From Panorpa germanica (lineage: Eukaryota; Arthropoda; Insecta; Mecoptera; Panorpidae), in the NCBI GenBank assembly GCA_963678705.1, contig OY783219.1, forward strand, positions 5,580,001 to 5,644,000: a stretch of 64,000 nucleotides of DNA, in the 5' to 3' direction. Under the pieces are notes generated by a model that saw only the letters and a program-made list of their open reading frames with translations, was not told the DNA's origin and made no database searches. Within the stretch, counting starts at the first letter, position 1, and each line of letters begins with the position of its first letter. The translations under genes and the position numbers were made by a program. This document shows, in pieces, positions 50,062 through 63,000 of the stretch.

Positions 50062-53000
50062 TTAATGCTTATCTAAAGCTAGCGTTAACAGCTCGTTCAT
50101 AGAAGTTAATAAAGTCCTTGGATCCTCCACAAGTCCTGCTCCAACCATAGCATTTGCGAATAACTGTAAAAATATTGAATATTGATTAAAATAAATATTA
50201 TATATATATGCGTAATTACAAAACATGAATTACCTGTTGAGTAACAAGTTTGGCAAGCTGGGCATTCGTTCCTTTCAATTTATGCAGTTTTTTGATTACG
50301 GGATGTTTTGGATTAACTTCCAACTGTGGTTGTAACAGCGTATATCTATTATCCTCTGGAATTTGATGGCTCTGAGTTCTGATAAAATGACGGGCAGCCG
50401 CCATTTCTTCTACTGTTACTACGCAGGGGTGTTGATCGAGTCTTGTAGTTGCTTTTACGCTAAACACTTTGCCTGGTAACGTTTCTTTAATCCATGGCAA
50501 TAAATCATCTATCTCACTTCGCTTTAAACTATCATCGCCTAATTTTTTACATAAATTATCTTACATTTATCATTTCAAAGTTTAAATTAATATTAAGGTA
50601 AAACGATACTTGGCCATTTTTAACTCGCGAAATATAGATGGCGATACTATATAGCAGGTTAAATATTATGAAAAAAAAAACATGTTTTTTTATGTTTAAA
50701 TCGTTTTATGTAAGTAACTATAAACGCGAATCAAAATCTAAAGCTGCAATTAGTTAGATGAATAACGTACCTACATTTTAAGCTTTCTTCCACTGACTTT
50801 TAATGAGTTGGAACCGCAAAAATAAGTTTTGAAAATGATTATTGCTATATTTTCTAGTTAAATTCCATTTTTTATATAACTGGTAACATTTCTAAGGGTT
50901 TGTCATAAATTTTATAACCTTTATTATGGTTACGGGTTAAGACTTAAAAATATACAGAGTATTGAATGGCCAAGTATTGTTTCACCTTATATAATATATA
51001 GTTTACCTAGATTAGTTAAATCTGATGCTTCCTTATCTTGACGCATTTCTTTTTCTACAGAAGTAACATTATGACTATTAAATTGTCGTAGTTGCATTAA
51101 AACTAATTCGTCATACGGTTCAAAACAGAACAAAACTTCAACATCCTTTTTCTTAAGAGCTTCGAAATATGGTGAAGACTCGGCCAAAACGCGACTGAAA
51201 TAAATTAGACATTACAAATCGGATCTCTTTAGTTTTATGTTTTAATTGATTTAGAAAAATACCTCGGAGCTGCAAGATAGTAGATATCTTTCTGTCCCTC
51301 TTTAAGCCGACTGCAATATTCTGGTAAACTAACACGAGAACCAGCACCATGAGTTGATGATTCAAATCTCAAAAGTTTTGCAATTTCTTCCTATAAAATT
51401 AAATATATTTTGAAAAAAGCACTTCATATATATGTGTTATTCAGTAATGTTTTATTATTTTACTTTTTCTTGTTGTTCTGAACTCATAACAATACCCTCT
51501 TTCAAAAACATGCCATAATCTTTGTAAAATCCATGAAATTCTTCAGTCTTCTTTACAGATTGATCATGGAGAAATCGCAAAACTCTGTTGGTAAGTACTG
51601 TGCGCAATTTTCTAATTAGAGCGCTATTTTGTAATAGCTCTCGGCTTAAATTAAGCGGAATATCTTCAGAATCAACGACACCTTAAAAGAAAAACTAACA
51701 TTGTATTAAAAAATAAAATAAAAATATTAGCTAATAATATATTAGTCAGAGAAATCCGATGAATTTCTCTGACTACATATCGATCGTTCAGTTTCGAATA
51801 TAAACAATCGATATGTGCACTAACCTTTTACAAATCTTAACCATTTAGGTAAAATATTCTCTGCTTTGCTCTTAATTAAAACTTTTCTTGAATATAGTGA
51901 CACTCCTATATCTGTTTCTCGGCTTAATTCAAATAATCCTGGTTTTCCATCCGGAAAATATAGTAATGCTCTAATAGACAATGGTACGTCTGCTTTATAA
52001 TGAAGAATAAATCTGGGTTTATCATAGGAGTTGCTTACGAAACGGTAAAATTCATTATGTTGATCATCAGTAACATCTTTCGACTCCATCAACCACAATG
52101 GCTGTTGAAATGTATAAAAAATTAATTAAACAACCACTTTACTACCCGCTAAACACAAATGTACTCATGTATTATTTAACGTAATATCTTTTACCTAAAG
52201 TTACATTCTCTTACGAATATTTACCGAAATTTAAGTTGTAATGTTTAAATCAGCAGAATCGAGATTGTTACTAATTAAATTACTATGATACATTATATAA
52301 TTTTGTATAAAAGTCTTTATTACGTCGGAAAACAAACTTATGCCAAAAGATAATATTTGTGATGTAATCTTATAAAAGGTAAACTTATTATGTTAAATAA
52401 AATTTACATAAACGTTAACTGTGTTTAGAGGGTAAGAATTATAGGATATTTCTTATAAATACCTGTATGTTATTAGCTTTATGTCCATTTAAATAAATAG
52501 GACTTCCAACAAAATTACTGTACTTTTTAATTATATCTAAAAATTAAATAATAATTAATATTTTCCAATATTTATATGCACCATTACTGAAATACTTACT
52601 TCTAATTGTATCTTCATCAGCAAATTCGCGGCTTTCAGTCTTCAATGCAATTACAATTTTAGTTCCTGGTTGAACACCTTCTGCTTCCTGTATTTCATAT
52701 GAACCGGAACCATCTGAAGACCATCTGTATCCTTTAGAATTTGCTCTTGATGATTTGGTATAGACAGTTACCTGTTAAATAGTTTATACATTTTAAATAA
52801 GTTTACCTTTAAATTAGGTAATATGTTAAAAATCTGGAATACATACATTTTCAGCTACCATAAATGCAGAATAAAATCCTACACCAAACTGTCCGATTAT
52901 ATTTGATGTATCTCCTGCAGCGCCTTTCTTTTTTAATTGTTCGAGAAATGCTTTAGATCCAGATCTTGCTATAGTCCCTAGATTAGATACTAATTCCTCA

Positions 53001-54906
53001 CGTGTCATTCCTATACCTGTATCCTAATTTAAAAAAATGATATTATTGATTAATTTATAAAAAAAAAATTATAGTAATAACTGCAACCCAGCTTGTGGCT
53101 GGGTTGCATAAGGAACATGAAGAGAGAGGAAGTACTCAAAGAGGCAGTGAAGGGAAGCAGGAGAAAGAAAGAAGTAGCGAGGAAACAGTTAAACTTCAGT
53201 CCAGAAAAATAGAGGATATTCGGAAAGGAGATAAGGACAAGAGGTAGATGACGGAGATAGAGACAATAGTAACATAGTAAAGGTAGAGAGTCAAGAGGAA
53301 ATAGTAAAGATAGAGCGTCTATGCCTGTAATAGACATAATTAGAGAAGTGAAAACAAAGAGATAAGGCAGGAAGGATAGTGAAAAGATAATAGAGGGTTT
53401 GTCGAGAGGAGACAAGGAAGGCAAGAGGTGATAGATGAAGATACAGGCAATAAGGAAGGAGAAGCAGGAAACGGTTTGCCGAGAGGAGACAAAGAAGACA
53501 AGAGGTGAGGAAACGGTGAGAATGAAGGAAGACTAGGAAAAATGAAGGAAGAGGGTCAAGAGAAGAAGAAGCAGTACTTTTGGAAATAGAAAGGTCTAGA
53601 ATAGTTTAAGTTTATTTTCAAGTTGAAGTTCTATGAAATGTATTAAGAATGTAGATTGTAAAGCTGAAAGGCGAACAATTAATATAATATAATAATTATT
53701 ATAGTAATAAAAGTGCACTCAAAATATAAAGGTGTATTCAAGGTTTAATTTGCATAACAAAAGTTACCTGTTACGCAAACGATTTTACCAAATATACAAC
53801 GTTTAGAGATCTATTTTACTGATTTTTTTAAAATAAATCTATCCTTTTGCGCATTAGCATATTTATAAGGGCTCAATAAGAAAAACAATTAATGAATTCG
53901 ATTTTTTAATGAAACAAGGAAGATATGAAAAGTAGAATGAAAGCATGTGCAGCAGTATCTTATATAATTGTGTTTACTGAGGGCATCATCAGAATTAACA
54001 CATGGAATGCGGCTGATGGCTTACAGAACGCATTTATACGAGTAAAGATAAAGATACCGCTTTCATACGACTTCTTCTAAGCGTCCTTCAACGTTTCATT
54101 TATTAAATTCAACGCGTTGACCACAAAACACCTTTTTGAGTATTATAAACCTTGAAGAAATCAAGGTTTAAATGCTTTAAATGGCTATAAAATAAGACTT
54201 TTAGATTAATTATTACTAGGTTTTGCTTAGTTTCGTTGTTTACCTGTATCGTTAAAATTTGGTTTAATTTATCGCATCCTATGTGTATTTCTAATGGCGT
54301 GGATGTCCCCTTAATTCCTGAGCCTTCAGTAAGATTTTCATATCGAAGTTTTTCTAAAGCATCGCTTGCATTTGATATCAACTCACGTATGAAAACCTAT
54401 ATAAAATTATATTGCATTATATCTAACATACGAAAAAATTAATATAGGAATCAACACACATTTATGCTACATTAACATAAATGCTACATTTAATGTTTCT
54501 ATTTGATTCACCTCTTTTTCTGAATATAAGGATCTAGCAACTATATCTAATAGCATTCGAGTTTCTGCTTGGAATTCTAACTTGTCGGTACTTCCAGTTG
54601 TTTTTTCGGTATTTTGAATTATGTTATGGAGACCTTCTACCGATGTATTTGCTTTTACCGATGTATTATCTATTATTTTAGCAGTAATGTCAGCGTTGAC
54701 ATGACGAGATAAGTGTATGTTTCTACTGTCTAAAAATTAATAAAGCAAGTAATTATTCTATGCTATTAAGCCGGTTTATCTAATTATGAATAGTTACCTT
54801 TAAATGCACTTAGTCTTAAAATATTTGGTGAGGTACTTTTAAATTTTACAGATTGTAATAATTGTCTTCCAATTGTGGAATATGATAATCTTAAAGCTGC
54901 GGACAT
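50062..54906 (-). CDS. Trap1: TRAP1, mitochondrial Hsp90 chaperone
   Basis: Twelve minus-strand exons: 54798-54906, 54512-54729, 54244-54396, 52847-53023, 52600-52771, 52463-52536, 51825-52101, 51464-51681, 51263-51390, 51007-51194, 50234-50538, 50062-50163. They join in frame to 706 aa, the usual TRAP1 length. TRAP1 is an ATP-driven chaperone of the mitochondrial matrix. The N-terminus is basic and serine-rich with no acids ([20 protein letters not shown]), as expected for a presequence. The GHKL ATPase shows [15 protein letters not shown] (from 114), DTGIGM (161), GTIARSGS and GQFGVGFYS (about 204). The middle domain has [16 protein letters not shown] and [10 protein letters not shown]. The MEEVD end of cytosolic Hsp90 is absent. 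Introns hold a retroelement fragment (53085-53690) and a MITE C (50593-50991). Confidence 0.96.
50593..50991. mobile_element. MITE family C, copy 3 (full length, 0.4 kb)
   Basis: Both ends are visible: TTAAGGTAAAACGATACTTG and CAAGTATTGTTTCACCTTAT (about 24-bp inverted repeats including GGCCA). It lies in the TRAP1 intron 50539-51006. TTA/TAA at the ends fits a TA-rich target, but the target duplication is not proven. Confidence 0.85.
53085..53690 (+). mobile_element. 3' end of non-LTR retrotransposon family H, GA-rich, in TRAP1 intron
   Basis: GGTTGCATAAGGAACATGAA at the start and GTAAAGCTGAAAGGCGAACA near the end match the minus-strand element at 28110-28720. The middle 400 bp is a strongly purine-biased plus strand (GGAAG, GAGAGG, AGATAG) that may be an expanded minisatellite. 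It is inserted antisense to TRAP1. Confidence 0.7.
53757..53875. repeat. Interspersed repeat family F, copy 3
   Basis: Shares ATCTATTTTACTGATTTTTT and TTTTGCGCATTAGCATATTT with 10785-10896. Related sequence (TATTACTAGGTTTTGC) continues near 54210. Confidence 0.5.
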
Positions 54907-55307
54907 ATTTTTAAAGAATTTTTAGTATTACACAAATGATACAAACAAATTTAGCTTATAACGTTTTAGGTTATGGTTATACCACAAATCGTTATTGAAT
55001 GTAAAAAAAAAAGAACATTGATGAGTATTTAATGAATGTAAGTTGGCGTTTACTTTCTATGTTTTGTTTTATTTTAATATCTCATTAATGACGAGTGGTA
55101 CTGACTCTGATATTAATTAACGCACGAGATGTGAAATGTCAGATTTAGTTACAATATATCACACAGCTAATGGCGGCGCTGTATTAATTGACGTTTCAGA
55201 TTTTTTGATAACGCGACACGACACCAAAGCACCAAAAAACACCGCATATGCGGTTTTACATACGTGTAATTTTCTTTATTTTGTGATAAAAGTGTATTTC
55301 AAAGAAA
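54907..55307. promoter_or_regulatory. Divergent promoter region between TRAP1 and OST3
   Basis: 401 bp separate the two start codons, which point away from each other. It contains a 14-bp perfect palindrome ACCGCATATGCGGT (55241-55254) and the local GC-richer block TAATGGCGGCGCTG (55168-55181). Promoter function is inferred from position only. Confidence 0.45.
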
Positions 55308-57291
55308 ATGAAGAAAATTTTATTGTTTAGTATACTTTTAATACTCCTCTCATTAGATTATGGAGATGGACAAACCCGCTCGAAAAGCGTATGTACAAAT
55401 TATTACAAATGTTAAACAAGAAAAGCTATGAATACTATTATCGAGTTATTTACAATTTTAGGGTCTCACAATGGCAGAGAGGGTTCAACAATTGACAGAT
55501 ATGAACAATAAAAAGCCTGTGTTAAGATTCAATGGTAATAAATTTAGGGATTACATAAAAACAGCACCCCGAAATTACTCTGTGATTGTAATGTTTACTG
55601 CAATGGCACCCTCAAGACAATGTATGATCTGTCGTCATGCGAGTGACGAATTTACAATTGTTGCTAATTCCTATCGCTATTCACAAATTTATTCCAATAA
55701 ATTGTTCTTTGCTATGGTTGATTTTGACGAAGGTTCTGACGTTTTCCAAATGGTAATCATGAGATAATTAAGGAAAATTGTTTACAATGTTGGTAGATTA
55801 ACATTTATGAATCTTTCTCAGCTTCGTTTAAATACAGCCCCAGTATTTATTCATTTCCCGGCTAAAGGTAAACCTAAATCCAGTGACACTATGGATATCC
55901 AAAGAATTGGATTCTCGGCCGAGTCAATTGTGAAATGGATCGGGGAGAGAACTGATACTCAAGTAAATATAATATTAGAATAATCGCAATATATTTTTCG
56001 GAATTAACTTGTTATTTATTAATTTATTTCACAACAGATTCGCGTATTCCGTCCTCCTAATTATTCTGGAACTCTGGGTTTAATTATTCTCTTTGGAGTC
56101 GTTTCTGGTTTTCTGTATGTCCGCCGAAACAATCTCGACTTTTTGTATAAGAAACAACCATGGGCTCTATTAGCAGTGCTTTTCTGTTTCACTATGGTAT
56201 CAGGTCAGATGTGGAATCATATTAGAGGACCTCCTTTCGTACATAAAGGACAAAATGGAGGAGTTGCGTATATACATGGATCATCTCAAGGACAGTTTAT
56301 TTTAGAGACCTACATCGTAATGGTTTTAAGTATCCTTTACAGAAATAAAATAAACATTTATCGTTTTAACCATGGGACATATTTTTAATTGAAATTTAAT
56401 ACAAAATATGGATATTACTTTACATTATATAATATGTAATCTAATATTATAATTTATAGCTGTTATAAAACTTTCAATCCCTAAAAGGACCTTTTTGGGA
56501 TTATATGAACCGTAAAAAGGTTTAGAAGTTTTATAAGTAATTCACTAAAAAGTAGATTTTTCTTTTCAAAACTCTGTAAAATGGGTCATAAAACGACCCC
56601 TCCTTTATTAGGTAAAATCGTAGACGTGGCAAGTAACTTTTGTTAAGTGTTATAAACCTCGTTTTAACCCTAAAAAGGGATTCTAAATTTATTATTCCAA
56701 ATGGTCATTTAATGATTGCTTATACCTATGGTAAAATTGAAACATCTATAAAATATATATGACTTTAACTACAAAATTTAGATGCTGCCATTGTTTTGGG
56801 AATGATTTTAATGACTGAAGCCGCTCAACGAAAAGGAGATGTTCGCAAGAGGCGCATATTTGCAATCGCTGGCCTAGTTTTGGTAGTAGTTTTCTTCTCA
56901 TTAATTGTATCCGTCTTCAGATCAAAGGCACAGGGCTATCCATATAGGTAAAACATTCCAAAATTTTAATTAATACAGTAATACCCCGAAATTACGCGAT
57001 AGATGGAACCGACGAAATATTATATAATCTAGCATAAAAAGCTTCATTAATATCAACTGTGTTTGATGGGTAAATAAGTTCATTCTTTTGCATCGGTTTC
57101 TGTCCTGTTTGAAAAATAATGGTAAAACGAAATAATTATGAACCACATACTCAAAGTTTGCATAAATCGGGGAATTACTGTATTCACAAAGAGTTTCTAT
57201 TGATATAATAGCTTTCACATATTGTTTTTATATATATTCTTTCTATAACAATGGATTTTCTTTTTTTTTTTACAGTTTCCTATTTAAATAA
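55308..57291 (+). CDS. Oligosaccharyltransferase subunit OST3/TUSC3/MAGT1
   Basis: This ER-membrane thioredoxin-like subunit of the STT3B oligosaccharyltransferase aids N-glycosylation of cysteine-rich sites. Six plus-strand exons: 55308-55388, 55462-55752, 55822-55962, 56038-56329, 56782-56947 and 57276-57291, giving 328 aa. A signal peptide ([16 protein letters not shown]) leads to a luminal thioredoxin fold with the redox motif CMIC (81-84), then four membrane segments. TFTA-like [10 protein letters not shown] and the conserved [12 protein letters not shown] loop are present. The last five codons come from a 16-nt terminal exon that yields GYPYSFLFK, matching the family's YPYSF end. Without that splice the protein would stop at GYPYR. 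Alternative names across species differ (Ostgamma in flies). Confidence 0.93.
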
Positions 57292-57577
57292 TTATCTTAC
57301 ATCAATAATAGTCAAAAGCAATATCAGGTTTGATGTTTTTTATTAATAAGATGTGCAATTGCGTGCGTATGAAATACTACATTTAAAATCATATACAGTA
57401 AGTGTATAATTGAATAAAATTTTATGTCTGTAAATGTTTTCTATATAAAAATAAAAACACTTGAAAACCAATTAAATATTTTGAGATCTATGAGATAAAA
57501 GTGACTTGTTTTTTACTTAAAAATTTATTATTTAAATAGAGTTTAGAATATATATATAATATAGATATAATATTTTA

Positions 57578-59017
57578 TTAAAGAAGATGAGGGTATATTG
57601 CTTTCTTTTGTGGATAATCTTTAAAAGTCTTCTGATACCACCAGTGCGTCATTAAGGCACATTCCGTCTGCAAATAAAGAAATTTTAAATTAAAACATAG
57701 TATATCACAATCTTTTACTGTGTTTACCGTATTAATCCTAATATGCCTATTAAATATGCCTATCGTTGAAGGTAATTGTAACTGGTTGCAAGTGATTTCA
57801 TCGTAAAACATTCGTGACTAGATACAATTGATTTCGGTGGAAGAAAATTGTGTCTAGATACAATCGATATTCGCGGGATAGTTCCACTAACGTTTTTTAT
57901 GTGCTTGCGGCATTCCTTTTACTTAATAACTTAACTATATTTAAGAAAATAGAAGTTTAACTTTACCTGATTTGAAATAACCCAAAACATAATATACCAC
58001 CACGTCGTATTTTGGTAAAGAATGCCTCCCAGTGAAACATACAAAACGACTTCAAAAAACATGTGGGGCGCTGAAACCAAGTCAAACCAGCCTCCTCGAG
58101 GAACAGAATATTTATGGCTAACAACTGATCCTATAAATGAAAGCATGCAGTTATTTAGAGGATATTAATATAAGAATCCATTAAGAAGTGTATATTTACC
58201 TGTATGTTTGTCCTTTCTTAAGTTTGCCAGTATCACATTCGCTCTAAATTGGTTTACCCAAGCGAATAAAAATACTGCAGATAGTAAAGTATTAACAATG
58301 ATGGTGTCTAGACCATTATCTAGATGTTGATTGCTGCGAGCTACAAAAGAAATATATCTTTTGTTATTTAAAAGCCTAAAAGAACAATGTATTTTATTTA
58401 TTCGTATTCATACAATTAACAAATCCATCAGAATACAGAAGTATTGCTACGGGGCATCCAAAATAATGCAAAAGTCCAACTAAATAATGTGATACGTTAA
58501 TTTTGCTTGTCGGACTGAATATTTGAATACAGTAAGTTTCATAAAGACGTCTTAAACATTGTAAATATAAGAGAACTAAAGCGAAAAGAGTTGATGTTGC
58601 TGAAGCTGTAAATAAAATATAGATTTTAAGTAATTAACTATATGGAATCTTTTGCATACTTTTGAAAATGTACTTACTTTTTACTTCTCTATTATCTCCT
58701 CCACAGAAATCTAAAAATTTAATTACCCATGCTGGTGTTACTCCACCGAAATAGTAAATATATATTGCTAAAGTTAATGCGGTTAAAGACCAAATAGTAG
58801 AGAAGACGTAAAAATGTCTAAACCATGATTTTGGAAGTTCTAATCTGCTAATGATAGCATCCTTAATGCCCTTATGTGAATATTTACCATACCTAAAAGA
58901 CTGAACTATACAAACCGGTAGAATTGATTCAAATATATTCATTAATAGACCAAAAAAAACCATAATAACGGTAGATAGAATGAAATAACAATCAATTAAA
59001 TTTAAATTAGGAATCAT
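57578..59017 (-). CDS. Srd5a3: Polyprenol reductase (SRD5A3/DFG10 family)
   Basis: Reduces polyprenol to dolichol in the ER, supplying the lipid carrier for N-glycosylation. Minus-strand exons are 58678-59017, 58414-58605, 58200-58340, 57967-58130 and 57578-57667, giving 308 aa, close to the family length. It is a multi-pass membrane protein. Family marks are LQCLRRLYETYCIQIFS (about 130-146), HYLVGLLHY, and the C-terminal NADPH-side region HKYSVPRGGWFDLVSAPHMF followed by ending HWWYQKTFKDYPQKKAIYP. The second donor (AATT then GTATGA) was chosen because it is the only one keeping phase with the next exon. It starts 1 kb from the divergent Nup155 gene. A copy of its last exon lies at 59668-59757. 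Confidence 0.93.
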
Positions 59018-60016
59018 TTTATATGTATTTTACTGTTTTCAGTTAAAGAGCGAAAAGTAAACTAACAATTCTATGTTTAAAAAGTAGCAATGTGTTAGAG
59101 TGCAAGGAGAAAGTATTTAATAGTTTATTACTACTTTCTAAATATAGTAAAAATCTTTTCCTGTTGTTTAGATGTTTTTTGTTAAGGTTTTAGTTATAAT
59201 AAATTAGAAAATTAGCAAATAATTAAAATAAGAATAAAATTTCGATTATTAATAAATGTTAATGGGTTAGATAAAAGATATACATATATTTTATTACTTA
59301 ACCTATAACGTCATTATGTTATAGAAACTTTACCGCTAATAATAAGAGTAAACATTTTTTTAATTTACTTAAATAGTATATTTTACAATAAATACCACCG
59401 ACCTTATTAGTTCTGTACTTTATGCATTATTACGAACAAATTATGGAAAATATAATTGGTTTGTGAATATAATTTAAGGAAGTACTAATATTTTGTAATA
59501 GATAACATAATTGTAACATTTTTATCTCTAGCTTTTGTTGTAAGTAGATATGCCTTAAGCAGGTATTATGCCAGGTATACAATCAAATGTAATTTCCATA
59601 ATAAATTATCTATTTTTTTGCACATAAATATTATATCATGTTTTAGAATATAATACTAAACTTTCTTTTAAAGAAGATAAGGGTATATTGCTTTTTTTCG
59701 TGGATAATTTTTAAAAGTTTTCTGATACCACCAATGCGTCAACAAGGCACTTTCCGTCTGAAAATAATAACAAATTATTCTATATTATTTGCTTTAATTA
59801 TATATAAAATATAATTATATATCATTTCAAAATATTATCCAGTGCCCGGTATATAATTTTGTTTATACGTCATATACAAATAGATCAATTTCTCTTCTGT
59901 TAACTGTTTTAAAAAATATTATTTATATGGTTGAGTGTACATGTGTTTTTGACATTTTATGTACAGCAAAAAGTAAGTAAACAATAATTATATGTCAGGT
60001 ATTTGCTATTATTAAA
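59018..60016. promoter_or_regulatory. Divergent intergenic region, SRD5A3 / Nup155
   Basis: About 1 kb between opposed start codons; AT-rich. It contains the duplicated terminal exon of SRD5A3. No core promoter motif I can defend. Confidence 0.35.
59668..59757 (-). pseudogene. Duplicated terminal exon of SRD5A3
   Basis: Close copy of 57578-57667. It keeps the acceptor (TTTTCAG), the open frame (THWWYQKTFKNYPRKKAIYP) and the stop, with several substitutions including C to S and D to N. It lies upstream of the gene's own start codon, so it cannot splice to it in cis. Its presence shows an old local duplication whose other exons are gone. Confidence 0.85.
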
Positions 60017-63000
60017 ATGAAGACTGTGAGTGAATCTAATTATAAAAAGGCAAGTGCATTAGTTGAAGAACACATATTAAATGATACAAGTGCAATGACA
60101 ATATCAAGTAAGATCGAAAACTGTGTAGCAAATGGACCTAAGTCAAGTGGTTTGCAGGATAATGATTATCCTAATTTAATAGCATTATCCCAAGGCATAA
60201 TAAAAATAAGTGAAGCGAAAATTGTTAAGCAAGCACCTATTCCACATGAAATTATACAACATTTTGGTCATATGCGGTGTAATTGTATGATGGGCATATT
60301 TGAAAATATCTCCAGACTCTGGTTAGCAGTGGACAGTGATATTTATTTGTGGTCATACGAAGAAGATGTAGATGTTACATTCTATGATGGTTTAACAGAA
60401 GTTATTTTAGCAGCTGCAATACTGCAACCAAAGCCAGGATTATTTAATCCATGTGTGCATAAACTTCTAGTGTTAAGTACAATAACAGAAACGTATTTTA
60501 TTGGAATGACCTTTTGCATAAACGACAATAAAACTCAAAAACTTCATTTAATGTCAACACCGATATTTTCAGTGTCTAATGATGGCATAATATTAAACGT
60601 TGTGTCCACAATGGATAATGGAAGAGTTTTTTTAGGTGGAAAAGATGGTAATCTTTATGAAATCGTTACATCAAGTGGGTGGTTTGGACAGAAATTTCAG
60701 AAAGTGAATAGGTCAGCTAATGTATTATCATACATATTACCTTCTATTATATTTGGTGATTATACACCTATTGTTGCTATAACAATTGACGAATTTAGAA
60801 ATTGTCTATATTGTCTTCGCGAAGATAGTTCTATTGAACTATATGATTTAGGACAGAATGGTCAGAGCATTAGAAGAGTTCAAAAAATTTCTCTAATGAA
60901 TATACGATACTTCAATGATAGCTTTGGAGAATCAGACACTATCATAGCTCACCCCATTATTTCAGTTATTCCCGTAACTGAGTGCATACATGTACAAATG
61001 GTCGCTGTAACACAAAATGGCATGAGATTATATTTCTCTACATATATGGGAGGAACAGGACGGCCCACTCAACTGAGTATAGTACACGTGAGACATCCTC
61101 CAGGATATCCTACAAGATCTATACACCCCCAACTTAATGGAATACAAATTGCTACTTATAACAAAGGACATACTTTGATGGTTGCAAATCAAGGAGAAGA
61201 AGATATATTATGGTATCTTAGTTCAGATTTATTTTCTTTAGGGAATCGTTTAGTAGAATCTTTTGCAAAAATTAATCTAGACATTCCTACATGGGCAATA
61301 TCGGAAATAAACCACCATCACAAAGACCGTGGTATTTGTAGTAATTATTTTGGAACACATACGAAAAACAAAAGGAACTGGATTATTTTATCACCACAAG
61401 GATATAGAATTGTTACATATTTGACACCAGTTGACATTCTTAAACAGTTATTGACTGATAATCAAGGAGCAGGCAATGTACAAGTTAAAACATTTTTTAA
61501 GATGCAACCTGAATCGGAAGCATGTGCTGCTAGCTTAATAATAGCTTGTTTAGAGAAAGACACATTCCCAGAACTTGCACAGTGGGCAACGCAAGCTTTC
61601 TTTATTTATGGAGGTGCACCAATTGTAGTAAAAATTGAAAATGGTATCAGGTCTAATATGAGACCTTCCTCCAGCTCTAAGAGTATGAATTTTAGTTCAC
61701 TATGTGCCCCAAGTACAAGCAGCAATTCTTATCAAAGATTAATAACAAAGACGCCATTGCAGGAGATTCCTAAATACACTGTTAAATTTTCTGCTAAACA
61801 TACTGGGGTTAATTTATTCTTTAGCAGAGTTATAAGACCTATCTGGAACAGTCTTTGTGTCACTAAAATTTGTTCGCCGGTTGGACATACAATGATTTGT
61901 TCCCAGATTACCAAAAATGATTGTGATTACTTATTGGATCAATTATACCCTATAAAAATGTTTTTAAATAGTTATACAACAATGGTATCAAATAAACAAA
62001 TTCAATCAAACGTAATAGACTCAGCTACTGAAGAAAGTAGGATTGATCCGTACAAGGAAGAAAAAATGGAACTGGATATACTGAAGATATTTATAAGCCA
62101 CGTCTGTGAAATATTAGGACTATGGAAAATATTATGCGAACATCCTTTTCACATAATTACGCAGTCGCTAACAAAAAAGCAACAATTAAAGCTACAGAAA
62201 ATATGTTTTAAGGAACTGTTTGTGTCCGGAACGAAGTTATGTTCTGCGCTTATAGTAGCTCTGATAAATATATACATTGAAGACAATGCAGATATCGATT
62301 GCATTAGCAATAAATTGAGAGATATATGTCCAAGTTTATATAAACAACAAGATGCAGCTTGCGCAAAAGCAGCTGAAATATTAATTCAAGTTAAAAACAC
62401 AATCCATCTAAAACAACCGAAGGAGGTGGAAGAATTGATTGAAACAGCTCTAGTTCTCTGTAAAAGTGCAGGTCCAAATGTTCCTTTATCTACAATTTGT
62501 CCACATTTTGCTAATGTTCGAGGCTATTATGCTATAGTTGAGTTATGTGTTGCGTGTGCCATGATTTATGATCCTACAAATATAGCTTTAAATCACTATT
62601 CTAACAATGAACCGATTTCTGACAAAGAAGGTGCAGAGTACTTATCAAACAGATTAAAAATCTATGAGTCAATTTTTACCACGCTTAATCAGTTAATGGA
62701 TAAAAGTACCAAAGATATTTCAGTGTCTATACCTAATAAACCTGGACCACTTGGTGTTGATAGTTTAGTTCTTATGGACTCCGACTCAGCTAGGAAATTT
62801 GTTAAAGACATTATTTTATTATGTATTCAAAGTAATGACCAATTATTACACATCGCAGTTTACGACTGGATGTTTTCCAACGATATGATAACTGATATTC
62901 TATCTGTATCTGATTCATCGTTAAACATGTTTTTAGAAAGGGTTTTTAAACAAAAGCCCGAGTCAATACAAGTCTGCGAATTGCTTTGGAGATATCATGA

